Notes under the pieces: model-generated
What the model saw: only the letters and a program-made list of their open reading frames with translations
Databases searched by the model: none
Told to the model about the DNA's origin: nothing
NCBI RefSeq assembly: GCF_003244315.1
Contig: NZ_QKWH01000002.1
Location: 1 to 64,000, forward strand
Direction: 5' to 3'
DNA: 64,000 bases
DNA from: Xylanimonas oleitrophica
GTDB taxonomy: Bacteria > Actinomycetota > Actinomycetes > Actinomycetales > Cellulomonadaceae
In this document: positions 1 through 9,238 of the stretch, one piece after another
How the letters are laid out: each line of letters opens with the position of its first letter
Numbering within the stretch: position 1 is the stretch's first letter
Position numbers and translations under genes: made by a program

Positions 1-39
1 GCCGCCCTCCAGCAGGCCGTGGCCGAGGCCGCCCGCTGA
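1..39 (+). CDS. 3' end of an unidentified protein (partial)
   Basis: An open frame enters from the left edge and ends at TGA (37-39). It encodes the last twelve residues, AALQQAVAEAAR. An Ala-rich helical tail like this does not identify the protein. The G+C-rich third codon positions match the rest of the window, so it is probably the true end of a gene lying to the left. Confidence 0.55.
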   Translation, partial: AALQQAVAEAAR

Positions 40-82
40 CCTGCTGACGACCGGCTGAGAGACGAGTACGGCCGCGCCGCAC

Positions 83-155
83 GCCGCCTTAGCTCAGCTG
101 GTAGAGCTCCCGTCTTGTAAACGGAAGGTCGTCGGTTCGAACCCGACAGGCGGCT
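83..155 (+). tRNA. tRNA-Thr (anticodon TGT)
   Basis: A complete 73-nt cloverleaf is visible. The acceptor stem pairs GCCGCCT (83-89) with AGGCGGC (148-154), with T155 as discriminator. The D-arm contains AGCTCAGCTGGTAGAGC and the T-arm contains GGTTCGAACC. The anticodon loop CTTGTAA (114-120) places TGT at 116-118, which reads ACA threonine codons. The first anticodon-stem pair looks mismatched (C/A). CCA is not encoded. No integrase or attachment-site repeat is seen beside it. Confidence 0.95.
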
Positions 156-197
156 CTCGTCTCGGAGGTCTCCTCGGAGGTCCCCCAGAGGTCTCCG

Positions 198-650
198 TCA
201 GAGCGGCTCGCCCGGCCGCGTGACCGGGTCGGTCACCGGGTCCGTCGGGGCCGCGGACGCGGGGCCCGGCTCCGGGCCGGGGATCGGCTCTGAGGCGGCC
301 TCCGCGCCGGCGTCGGGGGAAGCCGCCGGGCGGCTCACCGACTCCTCGGACTTCTTGCCCACCCAGCGCGACGCCTCGGCGCCGAGGAGAGCCAGCGCGG
401 CCCCCACGCCCAGCGCCCCGCCGAGGATCTTGCTGGAGGGGCGGTCCTCCGACGAGTACTCCACCGCCCGCTGGTCGGCACGCTCGCGGACGCTCTCGCT
501 CCACCGGGCGGCCCGGGCGGCCCCGGACGCGACCCGGGGTGCGCCCTTGCTCTCCCACGCGGGCCGCGCCTTGCTCATCCCCTCGTCCGCGGCCTTGCGG
601 ATCTTCTCCGCGACCCTGTCGGCGGTGCTCGGACGCTGCTGATCGCTCAT
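198..650 (-). CDS. Hypothetical single-span membrane protein
   Basis: A 150-residue protein of no family I recognise. The N-terminal half is charged and helical and begins MSDQQRPSTADRV. One hydrophobic stretch around residues 75-95 (ILGGALGVGAALALLG) could span the membrane. The C-terminal third is a disordered Pro/Ala/Glu tail. The ATG at 650 is preceded by GGGAG on the minus strand and matches the point where the coding character begins. Longer in-frame starts reach 785 but would overlap the upstream leader of the divergent gene at 769. The layout suggests a small envelope-associated protein, but no function can be assigned. Confidence 0.7.
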   Translation of the reverse strand: MSDQQRPSTADRVAEKIRKAADEGMSKARPAWESKGAPRVASGAARAARWSESVRERADQRAVEYSSEDRPSSKILGGALGVGAALALLGAEASRWVGKKSEESVSRPAASPDAGAEAASEPIPGPEPGPASAAPTDPVTDPVTRPGEPL

Positions 651-768
651 GGTGGCTCCCTGGTCGACGCCGTTCCCCACCAGGCTAGTGCGGGGGCTGG
701 CGGCAGGAGCGGTGGAGGCGCGCTGCGCTAGGTTGGGGGCGCCGACCCCACGCGACGGAGGCCCCACG

Positions 769-1005
769 ATGACGTCCCGCCACACCCGCCCTCACCGCTC
801 GTCGTACCGTGCGATGCGTCTGCTGCGGCTCGGGCCCCTGCTGATCCTGCTGTCCCAGCTCGAGCCGCTGCGCCCGGCTGCGGCCGTGCTGTGGCTGGCG
901 GCGCTCGTCACGATGCTCGTGACGGTCTCCGTCGCCACGCGGGAGCGCTACGCGCCCGCACCGGTCCCGGTCCGCGGCGACGGCGCCCGGCGGCCGGGCG
1001 CCTGA
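769..1005 (+). CDS. Small membrane protein, hypothetical
   Basis: A 78-residue protein starting at ATG 769, with a clear GGAGG at 757-761. It has an Arg/His-rich N-terminus, then two hydrophobic segments at about residues 18-32 (LLRLGPLLILLSQL) and 35-55 (AAAVLWLAALVTMLVTVSVA), and a short Arg/Pro-rich tail. It is probably a two-helix inner membrane protein with both ends in the cytoplasm. It is transcribed divergently from the 198-650 gene and ends just before a strong hairpin. No known family is recognised. Confidence 0.65.
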   Translation: MTSRHTRPHRSSYRAMRLLRLGPLLILLSQLEPLRPAAAVLWLAALVTMLVTVSVATRERYAPAPVPVRGDGARRPGA

Positions 1006-1015
1006 CCCGGAGACG

Positions 1016-1053
1016 ACGCAGGCCCGCTCCCCGTGCAGGGAGCGGGCCTGCGT
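1016..1053. terminator. Bidirectional terminator between convergent genes
   Basis: A 16-bp perfect stem, ACGCAGGCCCGCTCCC (1016-1031) with GGGAGCGGGCCTGCGT (1038-1053), and a 6-nt loop. It sits between the stop codons of two convergent genes (1005 and 1059), so it can serve both strands. No U-tract follows, as is common in actinobacteria. Confidence 0.85.
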
Positions 1054-1058
1054 GCGTG

Positions 1059-1991
1059 TCAGGCGTGCGGCCAGCTCGTCGGCTCCGGCCACTTCGGGGC
1101 CCGCCCGTCGCCGCTGGAGGTGCCACGGATGCGGCGCTGGACCCAGGGCACCACGTGCACCTTGGCCCACTCGGCGTCGGCCTTGGCCTTGTCCACGAAG
1201 GGCAGCGGCGGAGCCGGGTCGAGCGGCACGTCGAAGTCGGCGTCGTCGGGCTCCAGGCCGAGGCCCACGAGCGCACCGTTCATCACGCGGCGGTGCCCCT
1301 CCGGGGTGAGGTGGAGGCGGTCGTCGGCCCACAGCCGCAGGTCGCCGAGGCAGCGCATGCCCCACAGGTCGAGCACGTACGCGCCGTGCCGGCGCGCGAT
1401 CGACCAGATGTTCGTGTTGAAGACGCCCACGCGGCCCCGCGTGAAGCTCAGCGCCCCGCCTGCCTTGAAGCCGGCGGCGAGCAGCACGTCGGCGCCGGTG
1501 GCGCGCACCCGCACGACGGCGTCCTCGAGCGCCTCGGAGATCAGGTCGACGTCGGCGTTCGGGCGCAGGATGTCGTTGCCGCCGCCGACCAGTGAGACGA
1601 GGTCAGGCTGTGCGGCCAGGGCCACGGGGAGCTGCTCGGCGATGATCGGCCGCAGCTGGCGCCCGCGGATCGCGAGGTTCGCGTACTCCAGGGGCGTCTG
1701 GCCCGCTGCGACGCGGCGGGCCGACAGGGTCTCGGCCAGCCGGTCCGTCCAGCCGCGCTGCACGGCGTCGGACTCGACGCCCTCCGGCGCGGGGGTGCCG
1801 TCCGGCGAGGGGTACGGGTCCCACAGGCCCTCGGAGAACGAGTCGCCGACGGCGACGTAGCGCGACCACCGGACCGGGTGCGGGTGCTCCTGGTGGGCGG
1901 CCGCTGCCGCCGACGCGTGGTCCGGGACGACGGCGGTGGGCTCGGAGGTGCTCGGGGGCGCGGGCTGCTGGTCCGGCTCGGTGGGGGTCAC
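1059..1991 (-). CDS. SGNH/GDSL-family hydrolase (lipase/esterase-like)
   Basis: A 310-residue SGNH-fold hydrolase. The family blocks are all present. Block I is VAVGDSFSEG with catalytic Ser51. Block II includes YANLAIRG (Asn105/Gly110). Block III is VGGGND (Asn139). Block V is DDRLHLTPEG with Asp224 and His227. Such enzymes cleave ester or acetyl groups from lipids or polysaccharides. There is no signal peptide, only a 40-residue Pro/Ala-rich N-terminal extension, so it appears cytoplasmic. The GTG at 1991 was chosen because earlier in-frame starts add low-quality Arg/Gly-rich sequence overlapping ung. The substrate cannot be told from sequence. Confidence 0.85.
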   Translation of the reverse strand: MTPTEPDQQPAPPSTSEPTAVVPDHASAAAAAHQEHPHPVRWSRYVAVGDSFSEGLWDPYPSPDGTPAPEGVESDAVQRGWTDRLAETLSARRVAAGQTPLEYANLAIRGRQLRPIIAEQLPVALAAQPDLVSLVGGGNDILRPNADVDLISEALEDAVVRVRATGADVLLAAGFKAGGALSFTRGRVGVFNTNIWSIARRHGAYVLDLWGMRCLGDLRLWADDRLHLTPEGHRRVMNGALVGLGLEPDDADFDVPLDPAPPLPFVDKAKADAEWAKVHVVPWVQRRIRGTSSGDGRAPKWPEPTSWPHA

Positions 1992-2020
1992 CCGGCCATT
2001 GTGCCCCCGGCCACCCGCGG

Positions 2021-2794
2021 TCAGGGCAGGCGCCAGTCCACGGGCTGCCCGCCCTGCGCCTCCAGCAGGGCGTTGACGCGGGAGAACGGCTTGGAGCCGA
2101 AGAAGCCGCGGTAGGCCGACAGCGGGCTGGGGTGCGGGCTCTCCACGTACGGGACCTGCCCGAGCCACGGCTTGAGGGAGGAGGCGTCGCGGCCCCACAG
2201 GATCGCCACGAGGGGGCCGCCGCGCGCCACGAGCGCCTTGATGGCCGCCTCCGTCACAGCCTCCCAGCCCTTGCCGCGGTGGGAGGCGGGCTTGCCCGGC
2301 TGGACGGTCAGCACCCGGTTGAGCAGCATGACGCCCTGGTCGGCCCAGGGGCGCAGGTCGCCGTTCGACGGCGGCGGAGCGCCGACGTCGTCCATCAGCT
2401 CGGTGTAGATGTTCGCCAGGGACTTGGGCACCGGCCGCACGTGCGGCTGCACCGAGAACGACAACCCCATGGGGTGACCTGGGGTCGGGTACGGGTCCTG
2501 TCCCACGACGAGCACGCGCACCTGGTCGAACGGCCGCTTGAACGCGTGCAGCACGTCCTCGCCCGCCGGCAGGTAGGGGCGACCCGCCGCGAGCTCCGCC
2601 CGGAGGAAGTCGCCCATCCGGTGGATCAGCGGCTCCACGTCGGCCAGCGCGGCCGCCCAGCCCGGGTCGATCACCTCGGCCAGGGGGCGGCGGCCCTGCG
2701 TCGGGCCCTGCGCCGGGGTCTGCGCCGGGCCCTGCGTCGGGCTCTCGGCGGGCTGGGGCGCGGTCGGTGCGGTCGGCTCGGTCGTCGGCTCCAC
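2021..2794 (-). CDS. ung: Uracil-DNA glycosylase, family 1
   Basis: A 257-residue protein that excises uracil from DNA as the first step of base-excision repair. The family 1 motif [10 protein letters not shown] is present near residues 98-107, with catalytic Asp100. The minor-groove loop [13 protein letters not shown] lies near the C-terminus. The Ung core starts near residue 40. The first 35 residues are a Pro/Gln/Thr-rich repeat ([14 protein letters not shown]) not needed for catalysis. The GTG at 2794 is the most plausible start but is uncertain within this low-complexity leader. The gene is transcribed toward the SGNH gene with a 29-nt gap, so the two may be co-transcribed. Confidence 0.93.
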   Translation of the reverse strand: MEPTTEPTAPTAPQPAESPTQGPAQTPAQGPTQGRRPLAEVIDPGWAAALADVEPLIHRMGDFLRAELAAGRPYLPAGEDVLHAFKRPFDQVRVLVVGQDPYPTPGHPMGLSFSVQPHVRPVPKSLANIYTELMDDVGAPPPSNGDLRPWADQGVMLLNRVLTVQPGKPASHRGKGWEAVTEAAIKALVARGGPLVAILWGRDASSLKPWLGQVPYVESPHPSPLSAYRGFFGSKPFSRVNALLEAQGGQPVDWRLP

Positions 2795-2857
2795 GACGGC
2801 GAGGCTACCGGCGTCGACGGGTGAAAAGGGCGGCCACCCGGCACGGGACGGCGGCGA

Positions 2858-2887
2858 ATGACACCGTTGTGGTTCGCGCCGTACCCT
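2858..2887 (+). promoter_or_regulatory. Promoter for the DUF3263 gene, apparently leaderless
   Basis: A -35 ATGACA (2858-2863), an 18-nt spacer and a -10 TACCCT (2882-2887). The -10 ends 6 nt before ATG 2894, which places the start of transcription on or next to the start codon, so the mRNA is probably leaderless. No ribosome-binding site is visible. Confidence 0.55.
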
Positions 2888-2893
2888 GGGGGC

Positions 2894-3199
2894 ATGAGCG
2901 AGGCCATGGTGCACCAGGCGACGGAGGCTCCGGCCGACGCCGCGGCCGGGCTGTCGGAGCGCGACCGGGAGATCCTGGCCTTCGAGCGGCAGTGGTGGAA
3001 GTACGCCGGTGCCAAGGAGCAGGCCGTCCGCGAGCTGTTCGACATGTCGGCCACCCGCTACTACCAGGTGCTCAACGCGCTGATCGACTCGCCCGCGGCG
3101 CTCGCGGCGGACCCGATGCTGGTCAAGCGCCTGCGGCGGATGCGAGCCACCCGCCAGCGGGCGCGCTCGGCCCGCAGGCTGTCCGACGACAGGGCCTGA
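2894..3199 (+). CDS. DUF3263 family protein
   Basis: A 101-residue protein of the actinobacterial DUF3263 family. The signature stretch is visible: [20 protein letters not shown], followed by a helix-turn-helix-like segment ([20 protein letters not shown]). The tail is very basic ([17 protein letters not shown]). The combination suggests a small DNA-binding protein, but no target is known to me. It begins a same-strand run with the LytR_C protein, cspA and groEL, an order I recall from related actinobacteria. Start ATG 2894 follows a -10-like hexamer directly. Confidence 0.85.
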   Translation: MSEAMVHQATEAPADAAAGLSERDREILAFERQWWKYAGAKEQAVRELFDMSATRYYQVLNALIDSPAALAADPMLVKRLRRMRATRQRARSARRLSDDRA

Positions 3200-3229
3200 C
3201 CGCCTCCCCTCGGACGGTCGGGGAGCGGC

Positions 3230-3235
3230 TACCCT
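3230..3235 (+). promoter_or_regulatory. -10 hexamer for the LytR_C gene (leaderless)
   Basis: TACCCT ends 7 nt before the GTG start at 3243. It is the same hexamer and nearly the same spacing as at the preceding gene. No convincing -35 is present. It supports a second leaderless transcript in this cluster. Confidence 0.4.
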
Positions 3236-3242
3236 GTCGGGC

Positions 3243-3926
3243 GTGAGCAAGAGCCAGTACCCGTACCCGCCCGACGAGTTCGACGTCCGCGGGCCGGATG
3301 ACGCCCCGGTGGGCGTGCACCGCTCCCCGCGCAGCGGGTGGAGCAACGCCTGGCCCTTCCTCCTGGTCGCGGTCGTCTTCGCAGGCATCGCGATCGGCGC
3401 GGTGTCCCTGCTCTCCGACGACGGCGGCTCCGCTCCCGTGGCCGAGGGCGAGGTCACCCAGACGGCCCCGGCCGAGGGTGACGCGGTCGACCCGGGCGCC
3501 GAGGGCGATGCCGGCGAGGGTGCCGAGGAGCCTCCGGCCGAGGGTGGCACCGAGCTGCCCGAGGGCGAGGAGCCCCCGGCGGACGGCGAGGGCGCCGAGC
3601 CCGGGCAGGACATCCAGGCCCTGGTCGCTGCGGGCAGCACCAGCGCGCAGATCCGGGTGCTCAACGACAAGGGGCCGAGCGGCGAGGCCGCCAAGGGGAG
3701 CGAGGCGCTCGCCGCCTACGGCTTCACGAACCTCGAGGCCACCAACTACCCGGCCGGCGGTTCCGGCACCTCCGACACGGTGGTCTGGTACAACGAGGGC
3801 CGCAGCGACACGGCGGCCGCGGTGGCCGCCATCCTCGGCATCCCGAGCGAGAACGTGAGCCAGCAGAACGTGCGCAACGGCGACGTGGTCGTGGTGATCA
3901 ACGGTCCGCTGACCCCCGTGCAGTGA
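3243..3926 (+). CDS. LytR C-terminal domain protein, membrane-anchored
   Basis: A 227-residue envelope protein. The cytoplasmic N-terminus (about 35 residues) precedes one transmembrane helix near residues 38-58 ([20 protein letters not shown]). An acidic Glu/Pro/Gly-rich linker spans about 60-125. The C-terminal LytR_C domain (about 135-225) begins [14 protein letters not shown] and contains [10 protein letters not shown]. In LCP (LytR-CpsA-Psr) cell-wall polymer ligases this domain follows the catalytic domain. Here it stands alone, so the protein is probably an accessory wall protein without ligase activity. The GTG start lies 7 nt after TACCCT. Confidence 0.85.
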   Translation: MSKSQYPYPPDEFDVRGPDDAPVGVHRSPRSGWSNAWPFLLVAVVFAGIAIGAVSLLSDDGGSAPVAEGEVTQTAPAEGDAVDPGAEGDAGEGAEEPPAEGGTELPEGEEPPADGEGAEPGQDIQALVAAGSTSAQIRVLNDKGPSGEAAKGSEALAAYGFTNLEATNYPAGGSGTSDTVVWYNEGRSDTAAAVAAILGIPSENVSQQNVRNGDVVVVINGPLTPVQ

Positions 3927-4024
3927 CCTGCCCGGGCCGCCGGCCGGCGTCGGCCCGTTGCCGAACCCCCAGGTCAGCGCGACGTGAGGGACGGTTCACG
4001 CTTTCCTCGTGTGACCGCGGCCAC

Positions 4025-4030
4025 TAGGCT
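4025..4030 (+). promoter_or_regulatory. Possible -10 hexamer for cspA
   Basis: TAGGCT in the cspA leader is followed by a 5' untranslated region of about 50 nt with a strong GAGGAGA ribosome site. A weak -35 candidate (TTTCCT, 4002-4007) lies 17 nt upstream. This assignment is tentative. Confidence 0.3.
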
Positions 4031-4087
4031 CGCCTCACTCCCGGACGGCGAGCGTCCTGGAGCTGGGAAGTACGAGGAGAAGTTTTC

Positions 4088-4291
4088 ATGGCCCAGGGCA
4101 CCGTCAAGTGGTTCAACTCGGAGAAGGGGTACGGGTTCATCACCCCTGCTTCCGGCGGTCAGGACCTGTTCGTCCACTACAGCGCCATCCAGACCGACGG
4201 CTACCGCACCCTCGAGGAGGGGCAGCAGGTCGAGTTCGAGCTGGGCCAGGGCCAGAAGGGCCCGCAGGCCGAGCAGGTCCGCCCCCTGTAA
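4088..4291 (+). CDS. cspA: Cold-shock protein CspA-type
   Basis: A 67-residue single cold-shock domain, the normal family length. It binds single-stranded nucleic acid and acts as an RNA chaperone in the cytoplasm. The RNA-binding motifs are visible: KGYGFITP (RNP1, residues 15-22) and DLFVHYSAI (RNP2, about 28-36), with the early aromatics W8 and F9. Start ATG 4088 follows GAGGAGA with good spacing. It lies between the LytR_C gene and groEL and has its own strong terminator. It is one of two cold-shock proteins in the window; the other (22378) is longer. Confidence 0.95.
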   Translation: MAQGTVKWFNSEKGYGFITPASGGQDLFVHYSAIQTDGYRTLEEGQQVEFELGQGQKGPQAEQVRPL

Positions 4292-4305
4292 GGCCGGGCG
4301 CCCCG

Positions 4306-4350
4306 GACGGGCCGGTGCCTGCGGCGTGCTGCCGCGGGCACCGGCCCGTC
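4306..4350 (+). terminator. Intrinsic terminator after cspA
   Basis: A 20-bp stem containing one G-U pair, left arm 4306-4325 and right arm 4331-4350, with a 5-nt GTGCT loop. It starts 15 nt after the cspA stop codon and separates cspA from the groEL promoter. Confidence 0.85.
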
Positions 4351-4387
4351 GTCGTCCGGGGCGACGGTTCTGCCACCGGCGGAGCGT

Positions 4388-4414
4388 CTTGCACTCTCGT
4401 TGGGCGAGTGCCAA
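4388..4414 (+). promoter_or_regulatory. CIRCE operator 1 (HrcA site)
   Basis: CTTGCACTC (4388-4396), a 9-nt spacer, then GAGTGCCAA (4406-4414). This matches the CIRCE consensus TTAGCACTC-N9-GAGTGCTAA with two or three differences. It overlaps the -35 TTGCAC of the groEL promoter, so HrcA bound here would block RNA polymerase. Confidence 0.88.
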
Positions 4415-4418
4415 TAAT
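4389..4418 (+). promoter_or_regulatory. groEL vegetative promoter
   Basis: -35 TTGCAC (4389-4394), an 18-nt spacer and -10 AATAAT (4413-4418). Both hexamers lie inside or at the edge of CIRCE 1, and the second CIRCE starts 5 nt after the -10, so the start of transcription lies between or within the operators. Confidence 0.6.
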
Positions 4419-4422
4419 GGCG

Positions 4423-4449
4423 TTAGCACTCTCCGGGTCCGAGTGACAG
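4423..4449 (+). promoter_or_regulatory. CIRCE operator 2 (HrcA site, degenerate right arm)
   Basis: TTAGCACTC (4423-4431) is a perfect left half-site. A 9-nt spacer follows, then GAGTGACAG (4441-4449), which keeps GAGTG but departs at the end. It lies 35 nt after the first operator, centre to centre, just past the -10. Confidence 0.8.
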
Positions 4450-4537
4450 CCCGCCGGCCGCGAGGCCGGGGCGGCTCGCCGCGGAGGGTGGAGTACAACG
4501 GCCGACAGGTGAGGCCCGCGTCCGGGACGTGACATGA

Positions 4538-6238
<1,701 letters not shown>

Positions 6239-6257
6239 TCCACGCCCGCTGAACGAC

Positions 6258-6293
6258 GGAAGGCCCGTCTCCCCTCGGGGAGACGGGCCTTCC
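6258..6293. terminator. Terminator shared by groEL and the WXG100 gene
   Basis: A 16-bp perfect stem, GGAAGGCCCGTCTCCC (6258-6273) with GGGAGACGGGCCTTCC (6278-6293), and a 4-nt loop. A pyrimidine-rich run (CTCTCTCT) follows on the plus strand. It lies between the convergent groEL and WXG100 genes. Confidence 0.9.
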
Positions 6294-6311
6294 CTCTCTC
6301 TGACGCGGGGG

Positions 6312-6602
6312 TCAGCGGGTGGTGAACAGGCGGCTGGCCTGGGCCTCGGCGTCGGCGTAGGTGCGGGCCGCGGACGCGAGCGCCGCCTGGACGGAGTCGA
6401 GCGCCTGCTCCACCTGCACCTGCGCCGACTGCCACTGGGTCATGACCCCGGTGAACGCGGAGGCCGCACCACCGTGCCAGCTCGACTGCAGGTCCTGCAG
6501 ATGGCGCATCATGGCGCCCACCTCGCCCCGGATGTTGGTGACCGATCCGCTGACCGCGGCGCTCGCCTGAGCCACCCGGTCGCTGTCGACGTCGTACCGC
6601 AT
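6312..6602 (-). CDS. WXG100-family (EsxA-like) protein
   Basis: A 96-residue helical hairpin protein of the WXG100 family. The hallmark W-x-G turn is Trp42-His-Gly44 in SSWHGGAASAF. The long flanking helices have heptad-like hydrophobic spacing, and the length is typical. These proteins are secreted by type VII (ESX) systems or act as partners of toxins and secretion ATPases. No EccC ATPase, partner Esx gene or LXG toxin is nearby, so this is an orphan copy. It is alone on its strand and converges on groEL. Confidence 0.9.
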   Translation of the reverse strand: MRYDVDSDRVAQASAAVSGSVTNIRGEVGAMMRHLQDLQSSWHGGAASAFTGVMTQWQSAQVQVEQALDSVQAALASAARTYADAEAQASRLFTTR

Positions 6603-6742
6603 GTCGTCCCCTTCGCGCGGGCGCTGCCCGCCGTCGTGACCCGGACGGTCCGGGCGACGACGACGCTAGGGCCGGCGGGCCTGCCGGCGCAGGCTTCCTC
6701 CACAGGCTGTGGATCCCGCGACGGCGGAGGTGCGGGTGCCGG

Positions 6743-7495
6743 TCAGCGGGGCGCGGCGGCCTCTGCCACGGCGTCGGAGCCCTCCGGCTCCTCCTCCGGC
6801 GGCAGGCAGCGCTGCTCCTTGAGCAGCCGCGCCAGCTCCGCCTCCATGTTCTGGCGGGCCGGGTTCTCCCAGGCCGCGCCCATGGGGCTCCAGAACAGGC
6901 GCTGGCGCTGCAGCAGCCGTTCGAGGATCCGGACGCGTGCCCGCAGGAAGTCGCGGGTGGGGATGTGCGAGTACTCCGAGCGCACCGCCGCCGCGTACTC
7001 CTTGTAACGCTGCGGCTCGGCGGCGAGCACCGACAGGTCGGCGTCGTTGAGCACCTGGCTGTCCGTGTCGCGCGGGTCCGGCGAGTGCGTCAGCAGGGAG
7101 TCCACCAGCGCCGCCACCCGGTCCACGTTGCGCTCCGGCATCCCCAGCTCGGTGAGCTCCTTGCGGGCCAGCTCGGCGCTGGCGGTGGTCTGCTCGCCGC
7201 CCTTGAGGTCGTACGTCGTCTTGCGGTCGGAGGAGAACACGGCGCCGTGGTACCAGGCCGCCAGGCGCACCAGGTCGGGCTCGTGCGTCTCCTGCGAGAG
7301 CTCGTCCACACGGTGCAGCACCGTGGCGAGGTGCTTGAGGTTGTGGAAGTGGCGGTCCGGTGCGGACCAGCGAGCGACGAGCTCGTCACCGAGGTCGGCG
7401 ATCTCCCGGGCGGGAGCGGTCGCTCCCGCGCCCTGAGCGGCCCGGGAGAACGAGGAGCAGAACCACTGCGGTGCGTCAGTCCAGTTGACGCCCAT
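6743..7495 (-). CDS. HD-superfamily metal-dependent phosphohydrolase (predicted)
   Basis: A 250-residue protein resembling the COG4339 group of predicted HD hydrolases. Likely metal ligands are visible: RHFHNLKHL (His49, His51, His55), AAWYHGAVFSS (His83) and QVLNDADLSVLA. HD enzymes remove phosphates from nucleotides or related substrates, but the substrate of this group is unknown to me. The C-terminal 50 residues (LLQRQRLFWSPMG onward, then a Glu/Pro-rich tail) form a helical extension. It stands alone with ATG 7495. The 125-nt gap to the next gene upstream shows no clear promoter. Confidence 0.8.
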   Translation of the reverse strand: MGVNWTDAPQWFCSSFSRAAQGAGATAPAREIADLGDELVARWSAPDRHFHNLKHLATVLHRVDELSQETHEPDLVRLAAWYHGAVFSSDRKTTYDLKGGEQTTASAELARKELTELGMPERNVDRVAALVDSLLTHSPDPRDTDSQVLNDADLSVLAAEPQRYKEYAAAVRSEYSHIPTRDFLRARVRILERLLQRQRLFWSPMGAAWENPARQNMEAELARLLKEQRCLPPEEEPEGSDAVAEAAAPR

Positions 7496-7620
7496 GGCTA
7501 TCAGACCTTCGGTCGGTGACTACGGCGTTGTCCTCGTCACCAGCGTATTACTCCCGGGTGCGCCCGTGGGGAGGCGTTACCCGGTCGTGACGGGGCGGTG
7601 CCCGCACGCCCGGGAGGGGC

Positions 7621-9237
7621 TCACGGCACCGGCCGCGGGGGTGACGACGACGGGCCATCGTAGCCATGCTCGGGACCCGGTGCGTCACTCGCTTCCACGC
7701 CCTGGGGTGCGAGGGGCAGCCGGACACGCACCGTGAGGCCGCCGCCGGGCGTGGTGCGGGTGTCCACGGCCCCGCCGTGCGCCCCCACGATGGCGGCCAC
7801 GATGGCCAGGCCCAGACCGGACCCGCCCGAGCCGCGGTTGCGGGAGGAGTCCGCCCGGTAGAACCGCTCGAACATCCGCTGCGCCTGCTCCGGCGTCACA
7901 CCCGGCCCGTGGTCGCGCACCTCGACGACGGCGGTCGGCCCCGCGAGCGGGTCCAGCACCTGCCCGAGCGCCACCTCGGCCGGGGTCCCCGCGGGCGTGT
8001 GCCGCGCCACGTTGCCCACGAGGTTGGTGAGCACCTGGCGCAGGCGGTCGCCGTCGCCGGTGACCACCAGCGACGCCGGTGTGCCGGCGCAGGGCGCCCC
8101 CGCGCCGTCGGGCCCCGGCGGAGGAGCGAGCGGGACGACCGTCACCGTGCGGGACGGGTCGAGGGCGCGCAGGTCCTGCACGGCGTCGTCGGCCAGCCGC
8201 ACCAGCTCGACCGGGTCGTGCCGCAAGGGGCGACCCTCGTCCATGCGGGCGAGGTCGAGCAGGTCGTTGACCAGCGCGCCCATGCGGCGCGCGGCGTCCT
8301 CGATACGGCCCATGGTGTCGGCCACCTTGGCGTCGTCGTCCAGGGCGCCCATGCGGTACAGCTCCCCGTAGCCGCGGATCGTCGCCAGAGGGGTGCGCAG
8401 CTCGTGGCTGGCGTCCGAGACGAAGCGCCGCATCCGCTGCTCGGACTCCGCCCGGGCGGCGAACGCCTGCTCGATCTGGGCGAGCATCGCGTTGAGCGAC
8501 GTCGCCAGCGAACCCACCTCGGTCGACGGCGGGGCCGCGGGCACACGGCGGGCCAGGTCGCCCGCGGCGATCGCTGCCGCCGTCGTCTCGATCTGCCGCA
8601 GCGGGCGCAAGGAACGGTGCACGAGCAGCCACGCCACGCCCGCACCCAGGAAGATGATGCCGATCCCCGTGGCGGACAGGGTCACCGCCAGGAGGTTCGA
8701 CGCCTCGTGCACGCGCGTCAGCGGCAGCGCCACGAACGCCACCGCCGGGGTCTGCCGCGGCTCGACGGCCACGTTCACCGCCACCACCCGCCACTGCGTC
8801 GGGTGGCTGCCTCCGTTCGAGCCCACGGTGAACGGGACGCCCTGGCGCTCGTCCACCTCGTCCTGCGTCATGGGCGGCACGCTCGGCTCGCCGTAGAGAC
8901 GCACCGTCGGGTCCCACGTCAGCCGCTGCGACCCGCCCGAGGCGTCCCGCAGCAGCACGTAGTAGTCGCTCGGCCCCGAACCGGAGCCCCCGATCGCCAG
9001 GTTGAGCGCACGAGCGCTCGACGCCGTGCGGTCCAGCTGCTCGTCGACCTGCTTGACCAGGTAGCGCGAGACGATCGTCTGCGTCGTCAACGCGGTCACG
9101 CCCAGGCCGATCGCCAGCAGCAGCGCGATGATCGTCACCAGGCGGGCGCGCAGGGGCACCGTGTGCAGCCACGCGACGGTCCGGGACACCACCCGGCCGA
9201 CGGGTCCCGGAGGCGCGGGCGACCGGTCGTCGGTCAC
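7621..9237 (-). CDS. Sensor histidine kinase (TrcS-like)
   Basis: A 538-residue membrane kinase. TM1 is near residues 31-51, an extracytoplasmic sensor loop spans about 52-182, and TM2 is near 183-206. A HAMP linker covers about 207-260. The dimerisation helix carries SDASHELRTPL with phospho-acceptor His278. The ATPase domain has the N-box (TNLVGNVARHT), the G1 region (VEVRDHGPGV) and the G2 box (RGSGGSGLGLAIV). It autophosphorylates and passes phosphate to the regulator encoded 1 nt upstream. The GTG start at 9237 follows the regulator stop immediately. The signal is unknown; similarity to mycobacterial TrcS is by general resemblance. Confidence 0.92.
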   Translation of the reverse strand: MTDDRSPAPPGPVGRVVSRTVAWLHTVPLRARLVTIIALLLAIGLGVTALTTQTIVSRYLVKQVDEQLDRTASSARALNLAIGGSGSGPSDYYVLLRDASGGSQRLTWDPTVRLYGEPSVPPMTQDEVDERQGVPFTVGSNGGSHPTQWRVVAVNVAVEPRQTPAVAFVALPLTRVHEASNLLAVTLSATGIGIIFLGAGVAWLLVHRSLRPLRQIETTAAAIAAGDLARRVPAAPPSTEVGSLATSLNAMLAQIEQAFAARAESEQRMRRFVSDASHELRTPLATIRGYGELYRMGALDDDAKVADTMGRIEDAARRMGALVNDLLDLARMDEGRPLRHDPVELVRLADDAVQDLRALDPSRTVTVVPLAPPPGPDGAGAPCAGTPASLVVTGDGDRLRQVLTNLVGNVARHTPAGTPAEVALGQVLDPLAGPTAVVEVRDHGPGVTPEQAQRMFERFYRADSSRNRGSGGSGLGLAIVAAIVGAHGGAVDTRTTPGGGLTVRVRLPLAPQGVEASDAPGPEHGYDGPSSSPPRPVP

Positions 9238-9238
9238 G

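Noticed and set aside
83-155. tRNA-Thr as an integration site of a mobile element
   Set aside because: No integrase, no repeat of the tRNA 3' end and no mobile genes are present in the window.
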